Positions 54,501 to 64,000 of a stretch of DNA of 64,000 bases are shown piece by piece. The first letter of the stretch is position 1; the number at the start of each line of letters is the position of its first letter. The stretch is from Kappaphycus alvarezii (taxonomy: Eukaryota; Rhodophyta; Florideophyceae; Gigartinales; Solieriaceae), in assembly GCA_002205965.3 (NCBI GenBank), contig NADL03000492.1, positions 434,001-498,000 of the forward strand. The letters run 5' to 3'. Below the pieces are notes generated by a model. The model worked only from the letters and a program-made list of their open reading frames with translations. It had not been told where the DNA came from and searched no databases. A program made the position numbers and the translations under genes.

Positions 54501-57185
54501 CGATAAAAGCCTTAAGTTATACCTCAGGGTCATCTGGACTCATGCCAGCTCTAGTAATACTTTGGTATCCTTCCGATCATTCTACTCATTCCAAAGGATT
54601 TACCAGACCAAACTAATTGGATGCGGCCACTGGGCGAAGTTGGAAGGGAAATGAAGAGAACTTCCAATAGTGGTCGTCTCAGTACAGCACTGGGAATCAA
54701 CTTTCTCGCGTCGGCCGTCGCTCCGATACCGAAAGATTGTACATTCTATGAATTTTTAAGGTACCGTATAATACTTTAATGACCGTTGAATACACAAGCC
54801 AAAATCTGCTGTATTATCAAAAGGGCTGCTCCAGTTACGGAAGCAACAATCTTGACGGAAAATTTCGTATAATTTGACAAAATCTTCAAGATCGCCAGCC
54901 AAGCACGGAGATTTATCAGGACTAGAGCGTCGTAGATTACGGTCGAGTACCTATTTATTCTGAAATATGTGCAACTTAAACCTTAGATTTAATTACTCTT
55001 GCAGCGATGAGTTAATGTGAAGCTGTTTAGGGTTGAACGTCAAACCTCATGAAATCATATGGTATGTGTACTTGTCACATAACATGATAATTTGTGGGCT
55101 GTAAGACAGGTACCATCGTGCTACCTGTGGTAAACCTTGAAGTGGGGTGTTATGTCCACGTTTCAAATATGATACTAAATCACGGGTCGTAGTACCAGCA
55201 TCAGCGTGTCACACGTCCAAATGAAAGTATCGTTGTTTATAAGCAGTAAGAAGCCTGTAAGCTGGAGACACTGCAAGTGGTTTTGCGCTAAATTTGCGTC
55301 TAAAAACTTTTCTAGCTCCTTTTTCGGTTCTCGTTTAAGTATCAATATTTTCATTTGTTCAATGCTTTTCAATTTGCGGCGGATGTGTTCTATTTCCTTT
55401 CAATTTTTTTTGGTGCGGGTGGCAACTGGACTTTACCCAGCATTGAAAATGCAGTAGCAATACTCTGAATTCTTCTTGTCAAAAGGAGGATAAGGGGCCA
55501 AGTACTAAGCGGGAACGTATAGATTACCTTTTTATGTTGTCGAATTTGTTTGAATCCCCTTCTTTTCGTACAGAATGTGTGAAATGGGAAAAAAGAGTAG
55601 GTACCGGTTTCGAATATGAGAGGCTAGAGAACTCTAGTGGCCTTTTGGCACAGTTTAGCAGAAATAGAATGACCCTTCCGTCCAATTTGTCCAAAGTGAG
55701 ACGAAGAGATCGTATACGTGGTTCCAGTGGGGTATTTAAATCTTTTTGGGATTAATTTTAATCCGTGCAGTGAGAAATATTTTCCCAGCTATAACTGTAT
55801 AATCAAAATAAAATTTTTTAGTTCCCTTTGACCTAGGGATGCAGCTGGAATTTTGTGCCTCCTTTAATTTCGCGAATTGATCGCACGGGTATCCATATCA
55901 AAGTTTAGGGGCGTTCTTGAGACCGCGGAGGAGCTTTCTTAATCTTGGCTGTTTCGTTGATGATTATCGCATACTTTTCAAGCTTGGTAATCGCAATACC
56001 ACTTTTTCAAATTAAGAAGGATCTATTGACAAAAATTATCTTTAATTTTATCTTAATATTATTGACAACAGATTTGGATGACGGTGAAGCTGAATATACA
56101 ACCTTTACAAGATTAAAGCAAGAAAAAAACGTCGTTCAAATTTCGGCTTACTTCGCATTTATTGCTTCCATCTTTCCCTATGTCATGAGGCGTCCTTGTA
56201 TGGTGCTTTAGTATGCCGCTAGAAGAATTTAAATCTCGTTAAGCTTCAGAATAATGAACCAACGTAACAATTTTATCCGGGCTTTTGTTCTCTGGAAACC
56301 TCTTAAACAATTTTCCCTGTGAAGTTCCCAAATTCCTGGTTGATTGCTTCTACCCATTTTTCCTTTTCCTCTCACCGAAGATCATTCCTTTTTGTGGCAT
56401 CATTTGGAGAGTCCAACAGGCACAGCTCAGGAAGTTTAGCCCCCAGTTTATCTTGGAAAAAGATCCTTTTTATTCTTTCGGATTGGTACTATCTTCTACC
56501 AATAGTGAGCCTTAACGTATGTTCATTACATCCGCTTGAGTTCTGTGCTTCCCTAAAAATTTTTTAAACCCATACTTAATCTCTTCATATTTTGACAGTA
56601 TTGAGGGGTTATGTTTCAAGCAAACTTCCATGTAGTGTTCGTTCTGTCCTCGAATACTGCTTTCTATATTCTTTCCCAACTTCGACTCTTTGCTTGGCGA
56701 GGAATCACTGAAGTTCTTCTCAAAACTACCCTCCAGATTGTCATCGATCTTTGGCTCCTTAGAGATTCCGAAACCTCGAAAACTAGTTTTAGACCGTACC
56801 AACGATTTTTACGCAATAAAAAAGATACTGTGCAGATTCTGTATATTTCCCCGCCTATGTGACCGAAATTCATTCTATGTTTAAGCCTGGGCACAAATAT
56901 TTGAAGAAGAGTTACAATCGGATGATATTATCAGTGGAATACAAATTTCTTGAGGTGGCGACGTCGTATTTATACATTTTGAAGACGCCCTTGTAAAGTA
57001 CGCGGCCAGCAGTAGAATTTTCAACTGCTTTACTGCACACTACTACGTATTTAAGTGCGAATTTACAGAACTTCGATTGCAGCTTTACCTCACTCAGAAC
57101 AGGTTGGGTCAAAGAAAACACGACACAATGTGTTCCCTCAACGTATTCATTGGAATATTGCCTATCCATCATAGCATTGTTATCA
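54501..57185. other. AT-rich stretch, no recognisable genes
   Basis: Frames of 60-98 codons occur on both strands (for example minus 56512-56802, Ser/Lys-rich, and minus 56912-57208), but none carries a motif I know. They may be eroded remains of the plus-strand element. Confidence 0.35.
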
Positions 57186-57605
57186 TATGAGGCACACTTT
57201 GTCCTCATATGCGGACAGTTTCCGTCACATTTTGGAAAGGTAAATTTTTTGGAAGCCCGAAATTTTTACTACAAAAAAGGTTTTTTATGTTAAGTTACAG
57301 TACAGTAATTATTACTGTACGTGTGCCCCCGTTTTTGAAACTCCTCACCATAATTCGAACTATATTTCCTTTCAAAATGAATTCGTTTTCACAACTTCTT
57401 GTGGGGAGCGGAAGTTGGTGAGGGAAAATTGCTTTAGCCTTAACCGAGGTCAACAATCTTGAAAAGTTTGTTTTGATCGGTCATCTACACTCATGAACTA
57501 TTGCGGAGGGAGAAGAAATGCGCTGAGGTAAAAAAAATTGTATTGAAAAAGAAGTGCTAAATGTAGTCCTCATATGGGGACAACGGTCCTATAGACACTA
57601 GGTAG
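57186..57605. repeat. Repeat P, copy 2, with CCTCATATG palindromes
   Basis: Left end GAGGCACACTTTGTCCTC followed by ATATGCGGACA; right end GTCCTCATATGGGGACAAC followed by TATAGACACTAG. TGTCCTCATATGCGGACA is an 18-bp near-palindrome. Same size and order as copy 1 at 39.2-39.65 kb. Confidence 0.6.
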
Positions 57606-57779
57606 TGTATGACGTATAGGGAGTTTTCCTCAAGCCCTAATTGTAGATGTAGTTTCTTGCTCGCTCGAATTCAATTCAACCATCTTTCAGTGGTGCCAGG
57701 ACCGGCCTAATTGCGAACTTTGATGCTTCCATCTCAGCGACAAATGGAGCGGAAGAAGTTGCAGGTTTTGTTCTACTAA

Positions 57780-58420
57780 AAATGCGGTTATGGTTGGTAA
57801 AGAAGAGGAGGAAAAGAAAATGAAATAGCTTGCACACTTGGATGATACTGCATTCGACTTTTACTATGACACATTTTCGAAGGACTGTTCGCTAACAGAG
57901 GAGTCAAAGAACTATGAATTAGTAAAACAAGGATCATTCCAAACTTTTCGGCTCCAGAGGAGCGATAAAATGTCACTCGACAAGCCCTAGAAGCATTTTT
58001 CGCTATTAATGATACCTCATGGTCACTGAAAACCAACGATAGGCTGTAGGAAAAGGCGGGCTTCGATTATTGAGCAAAGTTCGGGCTATTGAGGTCGGCC
58101 TCTTGTATCCAAAGCAAACCAGCACAGTTTCTCTCCTTTAAGTTTCTAAAAGACTACGCAGAGATAGTGCAGGCTCTAAAAAATTTCCGGTAAAATCACT
58201 TGTCTTCCATCGGTTCCACTTCCACTCGCCCGACCCAAATTCCACCCGTGGACTTCATGGTGCGCCTAGATGCCCGTGTCAGGAGTATCGAAGACAAAGT
58301 CGACGCCTTGGCCAAATATCTGTCAAGACTCACTTTGCTTATCAACAAGCAGAAAGACAAATTCTTGTCACCACGGGGGCCGCAGAGGGTCAACAGGAAT
58401 GAGAGCGTGTTTCTTTAATG
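57780..58420 (+). pseudogene. Ty3/gypsy gag, second copy
   Basis: LAHLDDTAFDFYYDTFSKDC and SLTEESKNYELVKQ match the gag at 0-1.5 kb; so does AKFGLLRSASC. The C-terminal coil from 58200 (RVRSIEDKVDALAKYLSRLT) corresponds to KQLEEKVDQLAGQFSEFYLF there. Stops and frameshifts throughout. Zinc knuckles are not visible. Confidence 0.75.
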
Positions 58421-59076
58421 AAGGGGGCCGGGGCATGGTGCGAGCCGTTGTCCGAAAACCCCTGAGAGAGATACCCTTTTCTATCTGTGCCACAAATAAT
58501 TCATTCGAAGGCCACATGCTGGACCAAGGAAAGAAAGGCAGTTGGATTTTCAGGCAACAAAAATGGAAATTAAGGCAGTCAGATTTTCAGACAAAAAAGA
58601 TGGAAAAATACAGGAGAAAAAAGTTACAGTAATAAATTAGGAAAGGCTCCTATTGGAGCTATGAACGCTGTAAAAAGGATAGCTGACGACAAGGGTAGGA
58701 AAACAAGCACGAAAAGAAGATCTTGCCGTAATTACCATCCCAATGCTTCTCAATAACCCTCCCTGTTATCCGAAATGATTAAAAAACCAAATCCAAACTT
58801 GGGACAAAAAAAAAAGTAAAAGTCGCCAGTCGGTGGAAAAGAGCTGCCATTCTCCAGCTGCAGGAGTATCTAAGCCGCTATTATTTTTCTACGGAAATTC
58901 CAAATCCTAGTTATGGACTTACTTTTGATCAACTCCTACGAGAAGATGCGGAAGAAACGAAGGAGGTCACTCCTCGTCTTCTTGGAAAACGTAAAGCCGC
59001 GAAAGTCTCCGTGATTACAGAAATGGAACATATATAGAGATAATAGAATCCGTACAAGCTCCTCCGTCTAGCCAAA

Positions 59077-59345
59077 TTACAGTACGCGTGTATGGCACGG
59101 AGGCTCTGGCCTTACTGGAGTCGAGAGCCTTCCCGGATGTAATGTCAAAAGAGATCTCAGGATTTGTCCGTCTTCAGACGGACAAATGTCCGTCTCCAGA
59201 AAAAAATAATGTTACCATGACTGTGGCCAATGGGGTCATCACTGGGTGTGTTGATTAACCGTCAAAGGTTCTGACGTCTTTTGAGGACCTCGCGGTACAA
59301 TTAAAGCTCCGAGTGGTTGAAAATACCACTACGGGGAATCAATTC
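59077..59345 (+). pseudogene. Ty3/gypsy protease fragment
   Basis: ITVRVYGTEALALLESRAFP then DVMSKEI, and MTVANGVITGCVD, stop, SFEDLAVQLKLRVVEN. This is the aspartic protease fold; the active site LLDSGA reads LLESRA, so both catalytic Asp and Gly are changed. No RT follows in the next 2 kb. Confidence 0.75.
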
Positions 59346-61697
59346 GGCCATATTTTTAGAATAATAACTTCTGGAATTATGTTTTTATAACTTTTGGTCA
59401 ATAATTGTAAATTATAATTATTGAAATTTTATTTTTAAAACTTTTCCATGTATGTTTTACAACTATGCGATGCATTAATCAAAGCTTCCGCCCTACGGTC
59501 AGCAACTACAATGGATAACTATGGAATTATGATTAGGGGAAGACTTGCCTTATGACTTCAGTAGTTACGAAAGTAGACTATCAATGAATGTGCAAAAAGT
59601 TAACATTAAACTTATATTGCAGAGCTTTTCAAAACCATATTGCCATGATTTTGTACAAGAATTCTTCATTAATCGTTCTGATGACAACAGGTACTTCTAC
59701 TATTTGTTCCCATACTAATCTGTATCCGCTCCCAGTTTTCCTAATTAACACTACAAAAATGAGAAAGATATGCATGCTGTTGACAGCTGTTCTACAGTTC
59801 CACCGCTCTAAATTAACTCGATCCCAATGATGTGATCACTTTGATTTGCTATCAATGAGCTATAGCGAAACGGCAGAATTCGATGCCAGCACCACAAACT
59901 GATATTATCGAGAACTTTATACTTCACACCATTTTCTGGCAGTTCACTTACGAAGTTAGTAAGGACATTATTTCAAAAGTGGCAACGTTTAGATGCTTTA
60001 TTATTGAAAGATGTAATGGCTCTTTCCCGAAGTTCCCGACGGGAAGAGACTTAGGCTTATATGCATATGGCTGCGGGTTGCTACCCGTTGGAAGACCGGG
60101 GTAATGCCAGCCGTCATTCAGTAAGCCCATGGTAAAGTTTTAACTGAATAATGCCATGCATGGTCCCAAGCAACATATTTCATCCAAGCTTCCGTATTTT
60201 TCGGAACCGTCATTCCCACAAAGGCATTATTCTGACATTTCCAGCAAAGGTGTGATTCTGACGTTTCGAGTGAACGCGAACTCCAATATGCTCATTTATC
60301 TATGGACCCTCACATCAGTTAAATATCATTTTCATAATCAGGCAGGGGTGCAGGCCTACTGATGTACGGTAGACATCGCGAAAAATGTTTATAGGTCATT
60401 TTGAGAGTCGGTTTTCGCCTCGCTTCGAGACAGCACCACGAACAGATGTCAGTTGCCCATAATTTTGATGCTGACTTCTGTGTATACCATGTGGAAATCA
60501 ATATGCTTATACATTTATCCTCATGTGATGGCCATAGGGGTATCATGTGATCATTAGATTGGTATTCAGCCCCTGGTGAAGATAAACCAGTACAATCTGT
60601 ATATGGCATGGTGATGACGGGTGCAGCATATGGGCAGCCATCATGGTGTGGAAACCACACCCTCAGCGATTTTCATCACATATGGACAACTTTCCCTGCC
60701 CGACTGTCATGGCAATCAGGGAGCTTAACGTGACATACTTGGAACATCCCTGGAGATTGACAAGTGCAGATTACTGATTCGATATGTACCTTATAATAAA
60801 TATGAATGGATATATTCCGTATGGCCTGGAAAAAGTTTCTTTTCTAGAGTCGACATGATATGGGCCACAGGGCTTACACTATTTGTATGATGAATTATTT
60901 TCCTTGGTGTGTGGTATGTCAATGTGCAATGTAACAAACATTACACGAAAACCAATACCTCCCTCGCAGGTTTTCCAAAGTTTACCAAGTTTCCAAGCAA
61001 CAGGAACTTTATACTGTCGAGAGATTTTCCTCCAGTATCCTAATTGATTTTAATGTGCCTTCAGCATCGCTTCATTCCTTGTGATAGTACGGTAAACGTT
61101 TCACCAATCGCATGGGAAATAAGGCCTACGGGGCGCATCCGATTGGTTTTGATAGCTTCCGATAGCGTCTGCAACAAGACTTACTATTCTTGATTACTAA
61201 TTGCGGCCCTGCAATAAATATTCAGAAATAAGATTTGCGTGGTTTCAGTATCCCACCCTCAAAATGACGTACCAACTAGCTATAAGTACCTGATACGGTA
61301 GTCCTGTACGGTACTGCCATGGACACCGTGGCACTATTGTAACACGTACCCGTCATGGTCGGGGTTTCCTGGTGACCCCGGGCATTTTGTTGGGGGTTTG
61401 TCAAACCCGACCGTGAATTCATATCTCGATGCAAATTCTCGCTATTGATAAACTCTGGCTGGAGTGTTGATAAAAATCATTTGCGCACTCATTAACATCC
61501 CAATGTTCCTAGTGCAGTCTGCCTTCGTACAATCCACTACCTACCTAGCGAACACACCCTTACCAACGGGTATCAGACACACAACCCCAAGCGCTCCTGC
61601 CGCTGACGGCCTCACGTAGGATCGGCCGGGGCAGTCCTAACAGTTCCCTTCCTTTCTCTCTGCGGATTCACCGCCTCCCTTTTATCCAGAAGGCATC
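59346..61697. other. Gene-free stretch
   Basis: No motif in any frame. A short imperfect duplication around 60215-60265 (GCATTATTCTGACATTTCC and GGTGTGATTCTGACGTTTCG) and the inverted repeat at 61357-61412 are the only structures seen. The last 200 bp are C/T-rich and lead to the ATG at 61698. Confidence 0.4.
61357..61412. repeat. Inverted repeat, 10-bp arms
   Basis: GGTCGGGGTTT and AAACCCGACC form the arms around a 35-bp spacer; inside lies GGGTTTGTCAAACCC, itself a hairpin. Could be the edge of a small element. Confidence 0.5.
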
Positions 61698-64000
61698 ATG
61701 TGTTCTGATCCGCAAAACGGCTCTGAGGAAGACGACCCCCCTTCTTCTGGGGGTCTACTTCAGCGTCCGGATACATCACTTCGTTGTCAATCTGGAAGCC
61801 GACTGAGTCCGAAGGGTTCGTATCTTTCGTCTTCAAGAAAATTTCAAGCTATGATTCGTCAGAAAATAAGAAAAATTCAAGCTATAATTCGTCAAACTAC
61901 CAATAAGGAAGACCGTGGGTGAATACTTCAATATCATGATTGGAATGATGTTGGAATTCGCGTAGGAGATTCAGTTGGTCCTGATGATGTGTCGGAACTT
62001 CTTCGGTTTTGACTAGGTCTTGGACGCCCGATTGGACTCTCCGGTAATAGTAGCAATAAAAAAAGGGTAGTGCGTTGCGGCATTAACAGTTTTAGTGCCA
62101 CAACCAATCTTGAATGGGAGGTTCTATCTCTTCGTGCCAAAGGAACGCCTCTTATTAGTGTCGTTGCAGCGCCTCATTCTCGTCTTCGCTCAAGCGACTT
62201 TGGCCAGGGTGACACTCCTCGCCACACTGGCACTCCTCGTCTTATTGACCTCCTGCACAGAAAGGTACTCCGCTTCGTACTGCACGCGAGACAATCATAG
62301 ATGCTTGCCGGAGAGGTAATCCTCTTCGCGCTCTAAGTATTTGTGAGTGTGTAGCACATCAGAAGTTTACAGGTGTCCATCAGAGAGGCACACCACGTAA
62401 TGAGCCTAGAACTCTTCGTCTTCATGTTGGCACTCCGCGCCAAACCGGCGGCCGTCATGGTGGTGGTACTCCGCTTCAAAAGAAGAGTTGCACTCCTCGT
62501 GAAAGTGGCACTCTCCATGAGATTGGCACTCCGCGTGATGACATTGGCAACCCTCTACAGATGTCTCCTGAGCAAGATAAATTCCTCCCACTACGGCTTA
62601 CTCCGTCCGTTTTCGATGGGCCTGATGGTAGTGCCGGACTTCATAACGATCTTTTTATTAACTTTATAGTATGCCGCGTATTGTGGAAGGATATATGTAA
62701 GAAGCAGTTGGTCGTGAGACATTTATTGTTCCCCGCACAGGTAGTGACGACAATAATGGTGATGAAAATAGTGTTCATTCGCAGCCTCCGCGTTCGAGTA
62801 GTGAACTAACCGTGCTAGATTATAATTATGAGGTTGATGGATAACAGAATAAACCTCGTCCATTATTGAGAGGATGTGGGAAGTATGGTGTTGCCACACT
62901 TGATAGAGGCGAGGTCGTCAGTGGCACTAGTAAGGGTCGTGGTGTTGGCCCACATCCGAAGATGACGACGATATCGCCATTGTTCACTCCGATAGTGACA
63001 ATAGCCACGAAGCTTATGCATATATTGTGGATTTCGAGGAGATGGCAGAGAAGCTCAACACTAATGACGATCATATAACTCCGGTGAAATATTTGATGGA
63101 ATGCATTCAGAACAAGGACTGCATCCTCAAGTATGATGATTCCGGGTCATTCAAGATCAATCTTCAAGGAACTTACAAACTTCTCAGAAACAAGGTGAGT
63201 GTCTTTATTTCGTCGGCGAATACGCAGGGTAAGAACTATGTTAAGATTGCATCCTTCCTATGTCAGGCAACAATAGATGATCCCGTTCTTGGTGAGGCTG
63301 TGAACAGGGTTATTTTAGATGCTTGGCGTAGAGACTCCCAACCGCTCGCACTTCTGATTTTTAAAAAGTAATTCTTATTCGCCGATCTTTTCACCCAGAT
63401 AGCTAACATTAGGGCAGTAGTTACTAAGGGGGCCTATCTTGGGGAGAACTTTTTGGTCGGGAAGGTCACAAAATTCAATCGTGTTGAGATCGTTTTTCTG
63501 TTCCGACATGTCAGTCGGACCGTGACGTACCTTACATCACTCAAGGAGATAAATTTGTTCCTGATAAAGTTCTGTATCAAGGGAAGTTTTTGTGAACGTC
63601 CACATATGGTATATCCTCCGCAGTATATATCAATTGCTGGTGATATTACGTTTATCTTTAGTAAGACCTTGTTCATGGACAGCAAACATTGTGCCAAGGA
63701 GTTGAAACTTCGGCTGTATGACGTAGAAAAATACATAAGAGTTCATATTGAACAAAAGCGTCAGTGTTTCCTTGTTGCAGTGAGGTACTCCTTTCAGAAT
63801 TAAAATGATGATGATGCTCTTCAGTCTGACACTAATCGTCAAGCAAGCCCATCAGGTAAGAAGAATCTGAGATTGCAGCTCACTGTAGGGGCTGGTGATA
63901 AGACATGGAATACCCGATGGACTACGAAGCTGGTGATTATGGTGATGGTACTTATGGTGCTTATGGTGCTCACGGTTCTCATGGTTCTCATGGTTCTCAT
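61698..64000 (+). pseudogene. Repeat-rich gene, frameshifted, continues past the window
   Basis: It starts MCSDPQNGSEEDDPPSSGG in context GGCATCATGTG. After frame changes (near 61920, 62300, 62640 and 63000) comes a region with repeated GTPR/GTPL units (GTPRNEPRTLRLHVGTPR, GTPLQKKSCTPRESGTLHE), an acidic part (EDDDDIAIVHSDSDNSHE) and a globular part (63027-63371: VKYLMECIQNKDCILKYDDS, VNRVILDAWRRDSQPLAL). A TAA at 63369-63371 is followed in the same frame by 140 more codons with similar character (FLVGKVTKFNRVEIVFLF). The end is Gly-Tyr/His repeats (YGAYGAHGSHGSH) from a 9-bp DNA repeat. No known domain; either a host gene with pseudogene damage or an unknown element's ORF. Confidence 0.5.
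63925..64000 (+). repeat. 9-bp coding microsatellite
   Basis: TATGGTGCT, CACGGTTCT and CATGGTTCT units run into the right edge and encode Gly-Ala-Tyr, then Gly-Ser-His repeats. Confidence 0.8.

Noticed and set aside
55945-56211. Hydrophobic 88-codon plus frame as a membrane protein
   Set aside because: Lies in AT-rich DNA where TTT/ATT codons give hydrophobic frames by chance; no leader, no homologue pattern.
59990-60115. Possible tRNA-like fold around GGGTTGCTACCCGTTGGAAG
   Set aside because: No acceptor stem, no A/B box consensus and no TTCGAAT-type loop could be matched.

Overview
The window is nuclear DNA from a eukaryote. It is a graveyard of transposable elements with very few plausible host genes. 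It lacks the marks of a bacterial or viral genome: there are no operons, no Shine-Dalgarno starts and no rRNA or tRNA genes, and almost every recognisable protein belongs to a retrotransposon. The mix of classical Ty1/copia, GalEa-like copia, Ty3/gypsy and an R2-like non-LTR reverse transcriptase, together with short intronless ORFs behind pyrimidine-rich leaders, would fit a TE-rich red alga (Chondrus-like) or a fungus. I cannot decide between them from sequence alone.

Layout. 0-1.5 kb: broken gypsy gag (minus). 1.7-10.1 kb: acidic ORF1 unit ('family A') followed by a non-LTR reverse transcriptase (RT), which is split at its catalytic motif by a GalEa-like copia element (3847-9391) with two LTRs, a 5-bp target duplication and a half-initiator-tRNA primer site. 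10.9-11.2 kb: small orphan ORF. 11.7-16.4 kb: two more family A units, each followed by RT or endonuclease fragments of the same non-LTR family. 17.0-21.9 kb: 70-bp tandem repeat beside a nearly complete Ty1/copia element (minus). 22.1-23.1 kb: ORF with two U1-type C2H2 fingers, then a primer-site match and an LTR-like block. 23.3-24.5 kb: best host-gene candidate. 24.6-26.4 kb: fourth family A unit, a truncated gene and another RT tail. 26.8-32.3 kb: decayed copia (plus) with the fifth family A unit inserted. 32.4-38.0 kb: decayed minus-strand element of the type whose integrase has an 'ESHxxxGxGExYHxPLRRIY' block. 41.5-46.4 kb: decayed copia with two 258-bp LTRs. 47.5-49.5 kb: element with C2H2 fingers next to protease and integrase. 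52.4-54.5 kb: plus-strand relative of the 32-38 kb element. 57.8-59.3 kb: second gypsy gag-protease, related to the one at the left edge. 61.7-64.0 kb: broken gene with GTPR and Gly-His/Tyr repeats that runs off the window.

Cross-cutting signals. (1) Five copies of family A, an undescribed unit coding a Glu/Asp-rich protein with a conserved C-terminus, a TATA-like box and a fixed 3' end; four of them lie directly upstream of pieces of the same RT family. (2) A primer-binding site complementary to the anticodon arm of initiator tRNA-Met occurs at three loci, and in two elements its ATG opens the gag reading frame. (3) Tandem U1-type zinc fingers recur in three ORFs next to retroelement cores. 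All element ORFs except a few carry stops or frameshifts, so most copies look dead.
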